In this document: in pieces, positions 33,884 through 45,494 of the stretch
Layout of the letters: each line of letters opens with the position of its first letter
Numbering within the stretch: position 1 is the stretch's first letter
NCBI RefSeq assembly: GCF_028640845.1
Contig: NC_080546.1
Span: forward strand, 15,535,520 to 15,599,519
Origin: Ahaetulla prasina
Taxonomy: Eukaryota > Chordata > Lepidosauria > Squamata > Colubridae
Length of the DNA stretch: 64,000 bases
Direction: 5' to 3'
Position numbers and translations under genes: made by a program
The notes under the pieces: generated by a model
What the model was told of the DNA's origin: nothing
The model's input: the letters and a program-made list of their open reading frames with translations, nothing else
Databases searched by the model: none

Positions 33884-34690
33884 AGCATTTCTCGCTTAGA
33901 AAAATGGCTATTAGGCTCTTTCTGAATCCTTCAAGCTCCGCAGTGACTTTATGGACAGATCCTTTTTCTTGGCAATTAATATAAATGGCTTTGTTTCCCC
34001 CCAATTACATTATTTTTCTGGGAGCCCCCCCCCAACTTCCCACTGTAGCCTACAATGTTTCTATTTCTTGGTGGTCTGTCCAAGGGTGAACCCAGGCCAA
34101 CTATGCTTTGTTTCCAAACCCAGACAAAGATCGGTCATATGGAGCTATCTGCTGAGTCATGCTTTATTAGGGCATTGCCCTGTTTACTATTAGTCTTCTG
34201 TCAGCATTCCTTTGCTACCGTGCCTACAGTATTCCTTATTGAGCTTCTTAGAGTGGTTTTTATAAAGATGTATTGCATGCAGCTGGAATCCATCAGATCA
34301 AACCCGTTGATTGCTCCGTTTTGTTGGGATACTGCTGTTCTGTTATAGAAGGAATAATATTCAAGTCTTCTATGTAGCAGGGATTCAACTTGTTGGGTTT
34401 CCCCACCTAGCCTATGAAAACCCTCCGTTGGTGGCCATTTCAAAACCGATCAAGTTAAAATTTCATCCGGGTTTATGCTCATAGGGAGTTTACTGACATA
34501 TAGACATTGCCTTTAGTTGTAGGTTTCATCTGAAATCCTCATTGAAGTAGTGGACCAATATTTTGACCTTATTAAAGAGTTTACTGTATATATTTTAGAG
34601 AGAGTTTGGTCAGACTTTAGATGTGGATAACCAAAGGAATCAAAAGACTTAGTTTCATCCATCTCATCCATTAAACATGACTATTTTTCT
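33884..34690. other. Unannotated intronic sequence
   Basis: No recognised feature apart from a C run at 34025-34034. Confidence 0.3.
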
Positions 34691-35098
34691 TAGGACCATA
34701 AGGAAGGCTGAGTGCCAAAGAATTGAGGCCTCTCAACTATGGTGATGGTGAAGACTCCTGTGAGTCTCCTCTAGGACTGCAAGGTGATCAAACCGGTCAG
34801 TCCTAGAGGAGATCAACTCTGACTGCTCTTTAGAAGGCCAGATCCTGAAGATGAAACTCAAATACTTTAGCCACCTGATGAGAAGGAAGGACTCACTGGA
34901 GAAGAGCCTCATGCTGGGAAAGATTGAAGGGGCGACAGAGAATGAGCTGGCTGGATGGAGTCACTTAAGCAGTTGGCATAAACTTAAATGGTCTCCGGGG
35001 GATAGTAGAGGGCAGGAAGGCTGAAGGAAAGTTGTCCATGAGGTTGCGATGGGTCGGACATGACTTCACAACTAACAACAACAACAACAACAACAATT
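34691..35098 (+). mobile_element. BovB (RTE) LINE 3' end
   Basis: Contains the BovB C-terminal/3' UTR signature: cctgatgagaaggaaggactc, atgctgggaaagattgaagg, gagctggctggatggagtc, aggttgcgatgggtcggacatgac, then (AAC)n. 5' truncated and frame-broken. BovB is known for horizontal transfer between squamates and ruminants. Confidence 0.85.
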
Positions 35099-35411
35099 TA
35101 TCTTAGGAGTCCACCAAATACTTACGATTGGGATGTAAACTTTGCATATGGTGAAACAAAACGATGAATTATATTGTTCCCTGGAGCAGTAAGGTTCCTA
35201 TTTATGCACATTGCGGTACACAGAGGATGTAATGTGTAGAATTCAGCTGGGGCTGAATTTAATTTTTCCAGCATTTCAAGTCACCATGACTACCTTTAGA
35301 CAGAACTAAGCCTATTAGAATATCTGATTGGGGTAGGCAAAGAATGAGACCAAGCTGCTCTCCAGCCCCTGAAGTCATCACTTTGTTGGGTCTACAACAG
35401 CTTTTTAGAGC
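35099..35411. other. Unannotated intronic sequence
   Basis: No feature recognised. Confidence 0.3.
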
Positions 35412-35482
35412 AGGGGTCTCCAACCTTGGTCCCTTTAAGACTTGTGGACTTCAACTCCCAGAGTTCCTCAGCCAGCTTTGCT
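35412..35482. repeat. Half of a foldback MITE
   Basis: caggggtctccaaccttggtcc...ccagctttgct, left arm only; the right arm is missing where the SINE begins. Confidence 0.7.
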
Positions 35483-35782
35483 CATCTCCATTTCATCTCC
35501 ATTTCAAAGCCAAAGAACCAGCGTGGTCTGAAGACGTCTCCATGGTCATGTGGCTGGCATGACTAAACGCCAAAGGTGCACGGAACACTGTTACCTTTCC
35601 ATCAAAGGTGGTCCCTATTTTTCTACTTGCATTTTTTATGTGCTTTCAAACTGCTAGGTTGACAGAAGCTGGGAGAAGTAACGGGCGTTCACCCGGTTAT
35701 GTGGCACTAGGGATTCGAACCGCTGAACTGTTGACCTTTCGATCGACAAGCTCAGCATCTTAGCCACTGAGCCAACGTGCCC
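35482..35782 (-). repeat. Sauria-type SINE, 3' truncated
   Basis: Complement carries ggctaagatgctgagcttg, cggttcgaatccctag, ggccg/gccagccacatgacc and gaagacg blocks. The terminal agtcgggaacg part is missing. Confidence 0.75.
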
Positions 35783-35791
35783 TTCAAGATT

Positions 35792-36539
35792 TGTTATGAC
35801 CCAGTCCCCAGTAGGTAGTAGGAAACTCAGTCAGTGAAAAACAAACAAACTTTATTCGAACAGCTGAGAATTAACTCATTCTCAGTGTAGTTCAACTAAA
35901 TTAAAGCAAATTCCTTCCAACACAAATTCCTCAGTCCTATCACCAATCTTGGTCCAATTAGGCAAACTGCCAAAGGCCTTTCTTGGCAAAAGTTCAGAAG
36001 ATACTGATACAAAATAAATGCAAGAAGACAAAGCTATCAACGTTGTTTTCCGGCAAAGTCCAAACGCCGTTGCTAGTCTTTTAAGCCTTATGGGAGGGGC
36101 CAATCATCTCTTGGCCCTATTTATTTATTTATTTTATTTATTTATTTTTCACATTTATATACCGCCCTATCTCCCTAGGGACTCAGGGCGGTTCACAGGC
36201 ACTTAAAAATACATATAAATACAAACTAAAATAACAAGTAAAAAACTTATTCCTACTCCCAAGTCATCCTCTTTGCTTGAGCTGCTCTTGCTTCTAGCAG
36301 CTCTTCTCATGCGTGCATTAGGAACAGGCTCCTCCAGTTCCCCTGCCTCACTATTGTCAGCTTCTGGAGGCTCCGGAGTCCACACCTCACTCCCCGATGG
36401 TCCTGCCCCCACCTCAGCCTCTGACGCAGAGCCCTCATCCAGGCTTTCCCCAGCCTCCAGAACTGGCCCACGCTCTTCCCCAGCCTCATCGCTGTCTGAC
36501 TCCATTTCCAGCTCCGCAGGCTGCTGACGAACCACAACA
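35792..36539 (-). mobile_element. Solo LTR, family 2, interrupted by an L2 tail
   Basis: TGTTATGACCC...CCACAACA. Minus-strand frame ESDSDEAGEERGP...ELEEPVP...RRAARSK parallels the other two copies. An L2 3' end at ~36117-36251 breaks the frame just after the basic run. Confidence 0.65.
36117..36251 (-). mobile_element. Short L2 3' end inserted in the LTR
   Basis: (TTTA)n then ataccgccctatctccctagg...agggcggttcac; the LTR sequence resumes at tcctactcccaagtcatcc. Confidence 0.75.
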
Positions 36540-36591
36540 AGACTCATATAAGGAATCTTAAATATATTAAGATAGGAGAACCAGTTTGGGA

Positions 36592-36800
36592 GTCATGGTT
36601 AAGGCGTCAGGCTAGAAACCAGGAGACTGTAAGTTCTAGTCTCACTTTTAGGTACAAAGTCAAGGCAATGTCAAACCACTTCCAAAGTCTTCCAAAGAAA
36701 ATTGCAGGGACTTTGCCCAGTAGGTTAGCAGGAGTCAAGACTGACTCAAAGGCATTAAAAATGTGCAAAAAAGGCAGGTTGCAAGAAAGAGTCGCTCCAT
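36592..36800 (+). repeat. tRNA-derived SINE (family E)
   Basis: gtcatggttaaggcgtcaggctagaaaccaggagactg is a tRNA-like head with aagttctagtctc as box B. The body is aaaccacttcc...aaaattgcagggac and the tail gagtcaagactgactc. Confidence 0.55.
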
Positions 36801-37784
36801 AAGGCTATTGTTAGACTTCAAGGTGCTATGAATCCCTGAATGGATTTCACATAAAATCAAAGGCACGCTGTTGCTTTCACTCCATTATCCAAAGTGACAT
36901 AACAGATATTTGTTCCCCTGTCTTTGCAAGAATAAAGAGAGGCTTTTGTGTTGCATGGGGTGCTGCTCTACAGCATGTGATTTCCAGAAAAGGCAGCGAT
37001 CATATTTTCCAGTGAATGAGCTCTGAAATGCCAGTGGCAAAGCAATGGCACTTACTAGCTGGCCTCTTGCCAAAGAATGGACCGTCTTTTGCTTTTGAAG
37101 GCTTGGGCAGGCTCCCAAAAATGTGGACTGACGGGAGTGGAAATCAGGATTAACAGATGCTGTGGCGCTGTTGACTATCGGCTGTAGCAACGTTATCCCA
37201 CTTGATTAAAAACTTGCAGATTTTAACCGAAGATCAGCATATTTTATGGACAAAAACCAATGTCTCGCTAAACTGTCCCTGACATTTATAGCAATCGCAG
37301 CTGCTTGCTCCTAGGAATGGAGGGGCTTCGCGCTTATTATTCAGCTAATTATTTCTATTAAGGAAACAAGCAGCGACGCCATCGTGCTATTTCGCAAAAG
37401 TGTGTAGAGTGTTTTTATTTATATCTAAAAACTGTATGGGTGTGAAGACCTATAACACACCCGCATGCACATCTACAGCTTCACTCTCTCACGCAAATAT
37501 GCAAAACACAACATCGGAACCTCACTTATTCTACTGTATAAACGCACAGAATAGTTTTAGACTGAAAACTGTTAATGTAGTTAAAATAAAACAGAAGCAT
37601 TCCAGTGCCTGTTGCCACCAGTATGTCCACGGCAACTTCTACTGATGTGTCACAATTTGATCCTGTTAGGTGTTTATTAGTTGGCTGCTAATAATGGTTG
37701 CTGCTACAGTCCAAAACTCTGATTCTAGTGACATCTTTACTTATAAAGCTATCCCTCTAAAACTATATTTCTGCCTTAATAGCA
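36801..37784. other. Low-repeat intron; candidate conserved noncoding block ~36860-37400
   Basis: No transposon recognised for ~980 bp. The stretch 37315-37400 contains homeodomain-like taatta cores within non-repetitive sequence. Function is speculative. Confidence 0.3.
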
Positions 37785-38010
37785 CTACCACAAGGACTTA
37801 GACTTACATACTGCTCCAGAGTGCTGTACAACACTCTGAGTGGTTTACAGAGTCAGCATATTCTCCCCTCAACAAACTGGGCCCTTATTTTACTGACCTC
37901 AGAAGGATGGAAGGCTGAGTCAACCTTGAGTCCGACAGGATTGAACTCTAGGCTGTGGGCAGAGCTTGTCTGCAATGCTGCATTCTAAACACTGAACCAC
38001 AAGGCTCTTG
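37785..38010 (-). repeat. SINE family B, minus strand
   Basis: ggacttagacttacatactgc...cctcagaaggatggaaggctgagtc...cattctaaacactgaacc. Confidence 0.6.
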
Positions 38011-38406
38011 ACTCTTACTTCAGCCCATAGACATCCTCTAGGAGTAAACAGAAATGATAGGATGGTTCTTTTGTAACATCCCAGAAAGGTTTCCACTGCT
38101 TAGAAAAAAGATAAGATAAATTGGGGAGCACAGACATCCTGAAGGATATAAGAAGCAATGAGGAGGGCCCCTCAACTATTTACCTGCTTGTTAATGGGTG
38201 TTTTCTGACTGGCCACCATCATTGAGACATTTTGTGAGACCATCTGTCCAAAAATTCCACTATGTTCACTAGCAATGCAATTCTCAGAAGAAATGAAATG
38301 ATAGAAAGATTGGGAGAACGGCACAATTCACTTCCAGTGGTATCAAGTAATATTTGAGAATGCTGTTTTAAACACAAATATTAAAGGAGGAAGATTCCTA
38401 GAGATT
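38011..38406. other. Unannotated intronic sequence
   Basis: No feature recognised. Confidence 0.3.
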
Positions 38407-38417
38407 TCCTTTGGAAT

Positions 38418-38460
<43 letters not shown>

Positions 38461-38565
38461 TTTGTCAAACACAACAATATATATAAGTATAAGCATGAAA
38501 TAACCATACGAATTGGATACAACCAAAGGGAACATTAGGACAGGAATGGTCGGCACGTGGCGTTT
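38407..38565 (-). mobile_element. CR1-superfamily LINE 3' tail fragment with (TTTA)n
   Basis: (TTTA)n 38413-38462, then tgtcaaacacaacaatatat...ggacaggaatggtcggcacg as in the 40478 copy. Confidence 0.65.
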
Positions 38566-39004
38566 CATTTATATTAATCAGTGTTAACCAGATTTCCTTC
38601 TTACCAGAGTTTACTGCCTTCTTTAAAATTTAAAAAAAAAAATGCTTATGCTTTGGGGTCTTTTTAAAGTTCTTTCTCTTTTTTCCTCCTATTATCTTTA
38701 GCAGTGTGGAATAGAAGTGGATTTTTCTTTTTGATACAGTTGCGTTTCTTCTCAGTACTGCCAATTAAAAATTAAACCAATGTGCTGGTTTCTTCTCTGT
38801 TTTAAAATGAGTTTCAGTTTTACAAATTTAATTATGTTGTGTTTAGTAGCATTACACGAGAAGAGACTTTCTTTTACCCTATTACGATATGCTTCAGAAT
38901 ACATATGAAAAAGGTATGTTGGTCGTGCATATGAATTGCGTTTATATGAATTCAGAAAAACTGGGAAAGGGTTTTGCTCACACATTTTCTTAGCTTCCAA
39001 TTTA
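38566..39004. other. Unannotated AT-rich intron
   Basis: No feature recognised. Confidence 0.3.
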
Positions 39005-39450
39005 GACTAGAATAGAATAGAATTTTTTATTGGCCAAGTGTGATTGGACACAGAAGGAATTTGTCTTGGTGCATATGCTCTCAGTGTACATAAAAGAAAA
39101 GATGCGTTCATCAAGAATCATAAGGTATAACACTTAATGATAGGCATAGGGTACAAATAAGCAATCAGGAAACAATATCAATATAAATCGTAAGAATATA
39201 AGCAACAAAGTTACAGTCATACAGTCATAAGTAGGAGGAGATGGGTGATGGGAACGATGAGAAGATGAGAAAATTAATAGTAGTGCAGACTTAGTACATA
39301 GTTTGACAGTATTGAGGGAATTATTTGTTTAGCAGAGTGATGGTGTTCGGGGACAAACTGTTCTTGTGTCTAGTTACTCTTGTGTACAGTGCACTATAGC
39401 GTCATTTTGAGGGTAGGAGTTGAAACAATTTATGTCCAGGATGTGAGGTA
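39005..39450 (-). mobile_element. CR1/L3-type LINE 3' end, (AATAG)n tail
   Basis: Highly similar to 17400-17850: tttttattggccaagtgtg, ggaatttgtcttggtgcatatg, gtgatgggaacgatgagaag. Short AATAG tail at 39006-39022. Confidence 0.75.
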
Positions 39451-40477
39451 AATTTGGAGGTAAAAAGGGAATATCATATTATGGTCTGATCCAAGAGACA
39501 GGCAGCATCTGTAATTTGAATGTTGGCTTCGTTTTCAAGCCCAAACAAAATTTTGTGAGTGTAGTCTCATTCTACAGTGTCTACAGAGAAGTGATACTTG
39601 CAAAGACAGTGCAAGCTTTGATTTTCAAAAGCTGATCTGACAAATGAGTCTGGATTTAAACTTTGCTATAACTTTGACAGAAACTGAGTCTACATTGTTC
39701 TAATCATCAAAGTCTTTGGTGGTTTGGAAACATTATTTTGATCCTGCCTGTGGACTTTTCCCCCAAGGCCAATAACATTCATTAAATAGATTTCTTTCCA
39801 TGGTGATATAATTTCCCCTTTATGAACAAGCCCTGAAGTATCACTGCTGCATTAAAAAAAAAGTGAGAAGAAATAACTTGGGATGTATTTAAACCCTTTC
39901 ATTCACAAACCAAAAATAATTAGGATTTGCAGAAAGAAAAGATAGCTTTTATACAAGACAGGAAGCATCTACAATGGGTTACTGTGATCATAAGTGATGT
40001 GGTTCATCTCTTTTTGCTTTTTTCACAAACAGACTTGATTCAACAGGGACAAGAAAACTGTCATTCTCCATTCATTCATTAACTACAACCTTTTGTTTTT
40101 TCTGTCCATCAGCCCTGCTGGATAGTATTGCTGGAGGGTTATAAATCACAGATTCTCTATTCCATGGACATTATTAGAATAAGAGTTAATCTCCATCCAT
40201 CCTGTTACAAGAATGAGAGTCCAAGTGAAAATTACTGTATATGAATAGAGAGCTCTCCAAAGTTCTTGGATATCAACTTTCAATGCCCATCATATACCTG
40301 TACTGATGAGGAGTGAAATCCAACATCTGATGGACCATCCATTTCCCATCAATGAGAATAACCTAGATTTGTGTAGTTGCACTAAACAATGACATCATTT
40401 GCATCTGAATGCTGACCTTGGGTGATGAGAATTGTTTTAAAATATCTAGAGATCAAGCCTAACTCAGATAGATTTTT
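39451..40477. other. Low-repeat intronic stretch
   Basis: No transposon or gene recognised over ~1 kb. Confidence 0.3.
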
Positions 40478-41300
40478 ATTTATTTATTTAGTTAGTTAGT
40501 TTCTCAAACATGTACGAGATAACAGGTATAAGTATAAACATGATTATGAGCACAGAAATGGGTACGAATAAATGGAGACAGTAGGACAGGGATGGTAGGC
40601 ACGCTGGTGCGCTTATGCATGCCCCTTACAGACCTCTTAGGAATGGGGTGTGGTCTGCAGTAGACAGTTTAAGGTTAAAGTTTTGGGGGTTTAAAGATGT
40701 AACAATAGACTCAGGTAATGCGTTACAGACATTGACCACTCTGTTGCTGAAGTCGTATTTTATGCAATCGAGTTTGGAGCGGTTTACCTTGAGTTTGTAT
40801 CTATTGTTTCCCTGTGTATTATTGCGGTTGAAGCCGAAGTAGTCATTGACAGGTAGGACGTCGTAGCAGACAATTTTGTGTACTATGCTTAGGTCAGACT
40901 GTAGGCGGCGTAGTTCTAGGTTGTCCAAGCCCAAAATTTCAACCCTGGTGGCATAAGGTATTCTGTTGTGAGCAGAGGAGTGGAGGACTCTTCTCGTGAA
41001 ATACCTTTGGACCCGCTCAATTGTATTAATGTCCAATATATAGTGCAGATTCCAGGCAGACAAGCTATATTTGAGAATTGGTCTAGCAAAGGTTTTGTAT
41101 GCCCTAGTTTGCAGTACAATGTTATTGGAGAGGAAGCTTCACAAGATTAGGTTAACAACTCTTAATGCCTTTTTGGCAATGCTGTTACAGTGAACTCTGA
41201 CACTTAGATCATTTGAGATGAGTACTCCAAGGTCCTTGACAGAGTGAGGGTCGTCTACAAGGTTGTATCCACCCAGCTTGTATTTGGTATATTAAATTGT
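40478..41300 (-). mobile_element. CR1-superfamily LINE 3' end with intact C-terminal frame
   Basis: Minus-strand frame (41063-40626) encodes a LINE C-terminus: IERVQRYFTRRVL, LGLDNLELRRLQSDLSIVHKI and VVNVCNALPESIV. The order matches CR1/Rex-type ends. The 3' UTR and (TTTA)n tail lie at 40478-40625. No RT catalytic box is included. Confidence 0.7.
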
Positions 41301-41609
41301 ATTTAATATATTAAATTTGTATTTAGATAATGACTACTTTCCAGTTTGCATTCTGAAACCTTCTTCCAAAGCTGTGTTTCAGGTTCTATTGCTGGAAATG
41401 GTCCAGAGAAGTTCTGACATAGAACCTCTCTGCCCTTCATACTCTTCCAGAGAGCTCTTATGGTTGCTGTGTTTTTCTGTACTATTGTTTTTCTGCTTAA
41501 CTCTGACGTTTGGATTCATTACATTTGGATCTTTGGTTTCATTCTAAGTGTTTTGTCTTATTGATTTTGCCTCAATAGCCTCTTCTATTTTTTTTTTTTA
41601 ACAGGTTGG
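41301..41609. other. Unannotated intronic sequence
   Basis: No feature recognised. Confidence 0.3.
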
Positions 41610-41617
41610 ATCCAGTC

Positions 41618-41873
41618 CAGGGGTAAAATCTACTTACCTTCCTTCCCGGCTCAGGAATGCACATGCGCGCGCAGATCTTCTGCGCATGTGCAAAGCCTTC
41701 TGCACATGCGCAAAAGTGAAAAATACATTACTTCCTGGTTAAAACCAGGAAATAATGATACCTGGGTGGGTGGGTGGAGCTTCGCTCTGCCATCACTACC
41801 AGATAGCCGAACTACTGGCTGCGATCGCTACCGGATCACACAATCCAGGCTGATCTGGTAGCATTTCACCCCG
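41618..41873. mobile_element. hAT-like element (accggt family), 256 bp
   Basis: caggggtaaaatctac...gtagcatttcaccccg; flanks atccagtc (41610-41617) and atccactc (41874-41881), 7 of 8. Confidence 0.8.
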
Positions 41874-41881
41874 ATCCACTC

Positions 41882-42596
41882 TGAGCTTGTCCCACTTAAT
41901 TCCACTGATTTCAGTAGAATATTTATATGGCTAATATAATCTGGATTCAACCCAATATATTTTAAATGACTGGAAGTTACCTTTTCCATCAAAATAAGGT
42001 GTTAATACATATGTTAAAGCAATAACTTATCTCTATTTACAAGCTCTACTTTCTTTCTCAAACTTCTGCCTGAAGTCATATCAGCTTTAGCAGTATAGTT
42101 CAAGGCACAGATTTGCTGTGTTTGAACTAACATCCTTCAATTTATTTTCTTTGCTCTCAGAATATTTTTTACGATGAAATATGAAACAACTCTTACCATG
42201 CAATATATTTAATTCTGGGATTTAAGTTCTGGGATTAATATTTACTGTGAAGGTGGATATTAGGATATAAGTTTGTGCATGTACAGTATATGAATATTCT
42301 GGTTTCAAATAATACCTTAGCCAGCTTTATTGGGAAAAAATATTTTATTCCTTATCGGTCGCAAGATATAATTACAAAGTTCTTGGAACTTTGCTGTGCC
42401 ACATTCAAACATAAAATTCTCATGCTGCTTTGAGATACATCAAAAGAATAGGTTGCTTTTACTCAGTGGAGATGACACAGAATGTTTGAAATGTTTTGTT
42501 TCCAATATTATAGCATAATAACAACAATATATCTGTCTGGCCCACCAAAACAGGAAGGTAGATATGTTGTGGATTCAAGTATCAAGGAAGCGCATA
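41882..42596. other. Unannotated AT-rich intron
   Basis: No feature recognised. Confidence 0.3.
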
Positions 42597-42604
42597 TTTT
42601 AGGG

Positions 42605-42997
42605 CAATGACAGTTAACCTTTTTGCTATAGCGTGCCAAAAGTGGGGGGAGCGCAAGGGGGTCATGCGCACGCGTGTCCACGTCCATAATTCAATGCGCC
42701 CCACTACCTATGCTCCCCCAGCTTTTGGCACGCGATGGCACATTTTTCGCCCACCCCAGGCTCCAGAGTCTTTCTTGGAGCCTGGGGAGGGCGAAAATGG
42801 CCTTCCCCAACCCCAAGAAGCCCTCTGGAGGCTAGAAACAACCTGTTTCCTAACTTCCGGTGGGCCTGGAAGGCCTGAAAATAAGCTGGCCGGCACATGC
42901 ATGCGCACTGGAGCTGACCTAGGACAACCCTCATATGCCCACAGATATGGCTCCACGTGCCACCTATGGCACACGTGCCATAGGTTCGCCATCACTG
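42605..42997. mobile_element. hAT-like element of the gccatag/ggttcgccatcactg family, perfect TSD
   Basis: caatgacagttaacc...ataggttcgccatcactg; exact 8-bp TSD ttttaggg at 42597-42604 and 42998-43005. Long GC-rich frames inside on both strands are chance. Confidence 0.85.
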
Positions 42998-43005
42998 TTT
43001 TAGGG

Positions 43006-43290
43006 CCTAGGGAAAGGGCCTTCTCTGTAGTGGCTCCTTCCCTTTGGAACATCATTCCCTTAAAGCAGGGGTGTCCAAACTTGGTCCCTTTAAGACTTGT
43101 GGACTTCAACTCCCAGAGTCCCTCAGCCAGCAAAGCTGGCTGAGGAACTCTGGGAGTTGAAGTCCACAAGTCTTAAAGGGACCAAATTTGGACACCCCTG
43201 CCTTAAAGAAAAGATTGACCTCCAATTCATTGGTTTTCCTTAAGATCTTGAGGACATGGTTTTGTCAGTGGGCTTGGGAACCCCATCCAA
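43006..43290 (+). mobile_element. Small LINE C-terminal remnant (L2-like, other subfamily)
   Basis: cctagggaaagggccttctctgtagtggctcc encodes RAFSVVAPSLWNIIP-type sequence. It continues after the MITE as aaagattgacctccaattc. Confidence 0.45.
43066..43200. mobile_element. hAT-type foldback MITE, 135 bp, perfect TSD
   Basis: caggggtgtccaaacttggtc...ccaaatttggacacccctg; exact 8-bp TSD ccttaaag at 43058-43065 and 43201-43208. The two arms pair almost completely. Confidence 0.92.
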
Positions 43291-44224
43291 AGCCAATAAA
43301 ACGGTTTGTCTGATTCGGTTGTCACTGCCATGGGGTTAGGTGGTGGAGTAGGGCCTAAATTGTGAATTTCTAACTGTGGATTGTTAAATGTTGCACCCCA
43401 CCATTCTGTGAATGCATTGGGTTGCCCTATTAACCAACTTTTGTGCTTTCTTTTAATTATATTCAGGATTGGATTATACCTTTGTATCTTTAAGGACCTT
43501 AATTGAAAGAAAAATACTTGTGATTTGTCAATTGCCCCCCTTTTTTACATTTCTTTTAAGTCAATTGATTTAATTTGTAAGTCATAATCTTTATTTGGGC
43601 AAAACCCCATCTTCTTTTTCTTCGTTACTTACTCTTAGAAACAAGGTGAAGTTTGTGGTTTAAAATCGCATATCATTCATGCAGAATTTTTTTGGTAATT
43701 TCCAACTTTAAAAGTTTCTTTTTCACAGAGTTTCTCAGTGGTTTTCTGTATCCAGGGTTCTGTTTAGCTTTGTGTCAATAAATTAAAAACCAGATAATTA
43801 GTTCAGAATCTGAAGCATCAACACCTCAGGTGTCCTTCTGAGGTGACCATGTTTCAAGTAATCCGAAGCAATCAAGAGGATTTATTCTGTATCTGAATAT
43901 GTTTGTTTATATTTCATGCTTCTTAATCACCCATCTTCCTCCAAAGAATTTCGATGAAAGGCCTTTGCACACCCAAGTGCTTCTCATGTAAATTCTTTTG
44001 GCTTTCATTTCCACCTTCAGTCCCTTAATTTAGTCCAGCTTTTCATCATTTAAAGATTCCTATATCTGATGCTTCTCACAGATGTTTGCTAAAAATGAAG
44101 GCAACATGAAGCCATTTGTGGGTGTGGATGGTTGTGCTGCCAGTGAAAGTTTAGACAGCTCATGCTGGGCCATAAAGATCAGTCCTTAATGAGAGATAAA
44201 GCTTAATGTTTTGAAACAAACATT
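43291..44224. other. Unannotated intronic sequence
   Basis: No recognised feature. Confidence 0.3.
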
Positions 44225-45180
44225 TTAACCATTTGTTTCACATCCCAAAGGTGCTTTTTTCAAGAGGCAACTAGACTTTCTGTTTTTCTTTGAAGATATT
44301 TTGCTTCTCATCCAAGAAGCTTCTTCAGCTCTGACTGGATGGTGGGGAACGGAAGGATTTACACTCCTTGCAAACAGCTGGTCATTTGCATTCTTTTAGC
44401 GAGTCGTTAAGATCACCTGGAGAGGGGGAGGGATACAACATCATCTATCTCCAATCTACAACACAGTCCTTTCAATAGTTCCAAGAAGGCTCCACACCCA
44501 TTTGTACCACTCAGGTGACCCTGATGACACAGCAGTGGTGAAGTGTAAAATCTGTTACTACCGGTCCTGTGGGCGTGGCTTGGTGGTGAAGTAATGTGAC
44601 TGGGTGGGTATGGCCAACTTTTTTTTTTTAACTTTTAAAAGCATTTTTTCCTACAACCTCTTCGGCTGAAGAGCTTGTAAAAAATGCTTTTAAAAGGCTC
44701 CTCTGAGGATCCCAGCTATGTTGCCTGATCGTCAGAGCCTTTTTTTAAAGGCAAAAAAATGCTTTTAAAAGAAAAAAAAAAGGCTCTGACGATCAGGCAA
44801 CTCAGCTGGGATCGTCAGAGGAGCCTTTTAAAAGCAATTTTTTTACAACCTCTTTGGCCGAAGAGGTTGTAGAAAAAATGGTTTTAAAAGCTTCTGACGA
44901 TCCCAGTTGAGCCGCGCGATCATCAGAGGTGGTTTTTTTTAACTTTTAAAAGCATTTTTTCAGCCAAAGAAAAAATGCTTTTAAAAGTAAAAAAAGAAAA
45001 ACCTCTGATGATCATGCGGCTCAGCTGGGCATGGGGTGGGGGAGGGATTTTTGCTACTGGTTCTCCAAACCACACGCTGCCATCGAACTGGGAGCATGTC
45101 ACCCCTGTGACACAGATAAATCTCCAGGTGACCTTAATAACAACAACTATGCGTCAGTTAGTAAATCCCTGTCAAAACCA
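44225..45180 (-). mobile_element. Penelope-like or related repeat split by a hAT-like element
   Basis: 44250-44524 has the gcttctcatccaagaagcttcttcagc block typical of a vertebrate Penelope-type repeat. The sequence resumes after 45115 with the sentence-like repeat aggtgacc. Assignment tentative. Confidence 0.4.
44533..45107. mobile_element. hAT-like element, 575 bp, multi-hairpin core, perfect TSD
   Basis: cagtggtgaagtgtaaaatc...gagcatgtcacccctg; exact 8-bp TSD tgacacag at 44525-44532 and 45108-45115. The core has several inverted copies of actttt-aaaagcattttt, of tacaacctctt-ggccgaagaggttgta, and of ggctctgacgatcaggca. Confidence 0.9.
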
Positions 45181-45494
45181 ATGGGCCGACATTCAGTTGA
45201 TCTGAAAAAGCCCTTGTGAGAAAAGAGGAAGAAAAAAGAAGAAATGGAAGCATTACTGGGGGGAAGCAATATCTGAGTGTGGCAAAATTGCCCTTCTAAT
45301 GTATTTACTCTTGTATAAAACCAGGCACATCACTAAAAGCTAAAAATCGTAAGTCTACAACTGATTTACTCCATGTCATGCATGCAAACTCATTGGAGAA
45401 GTCAATGGTGTTAGGAATGGTTAGTGGAAGTAGAAGAAGGGGCACACGAAGAAATTCACATTTGGTTTCATAACATCAAATCTGATACAAGGGG

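Noticed and set aside
42607..43169. 178- and 153-codon frames
   Set aside because: They cross the boundary between two elements, each with its own exact TSD, so they cannot be one gene.
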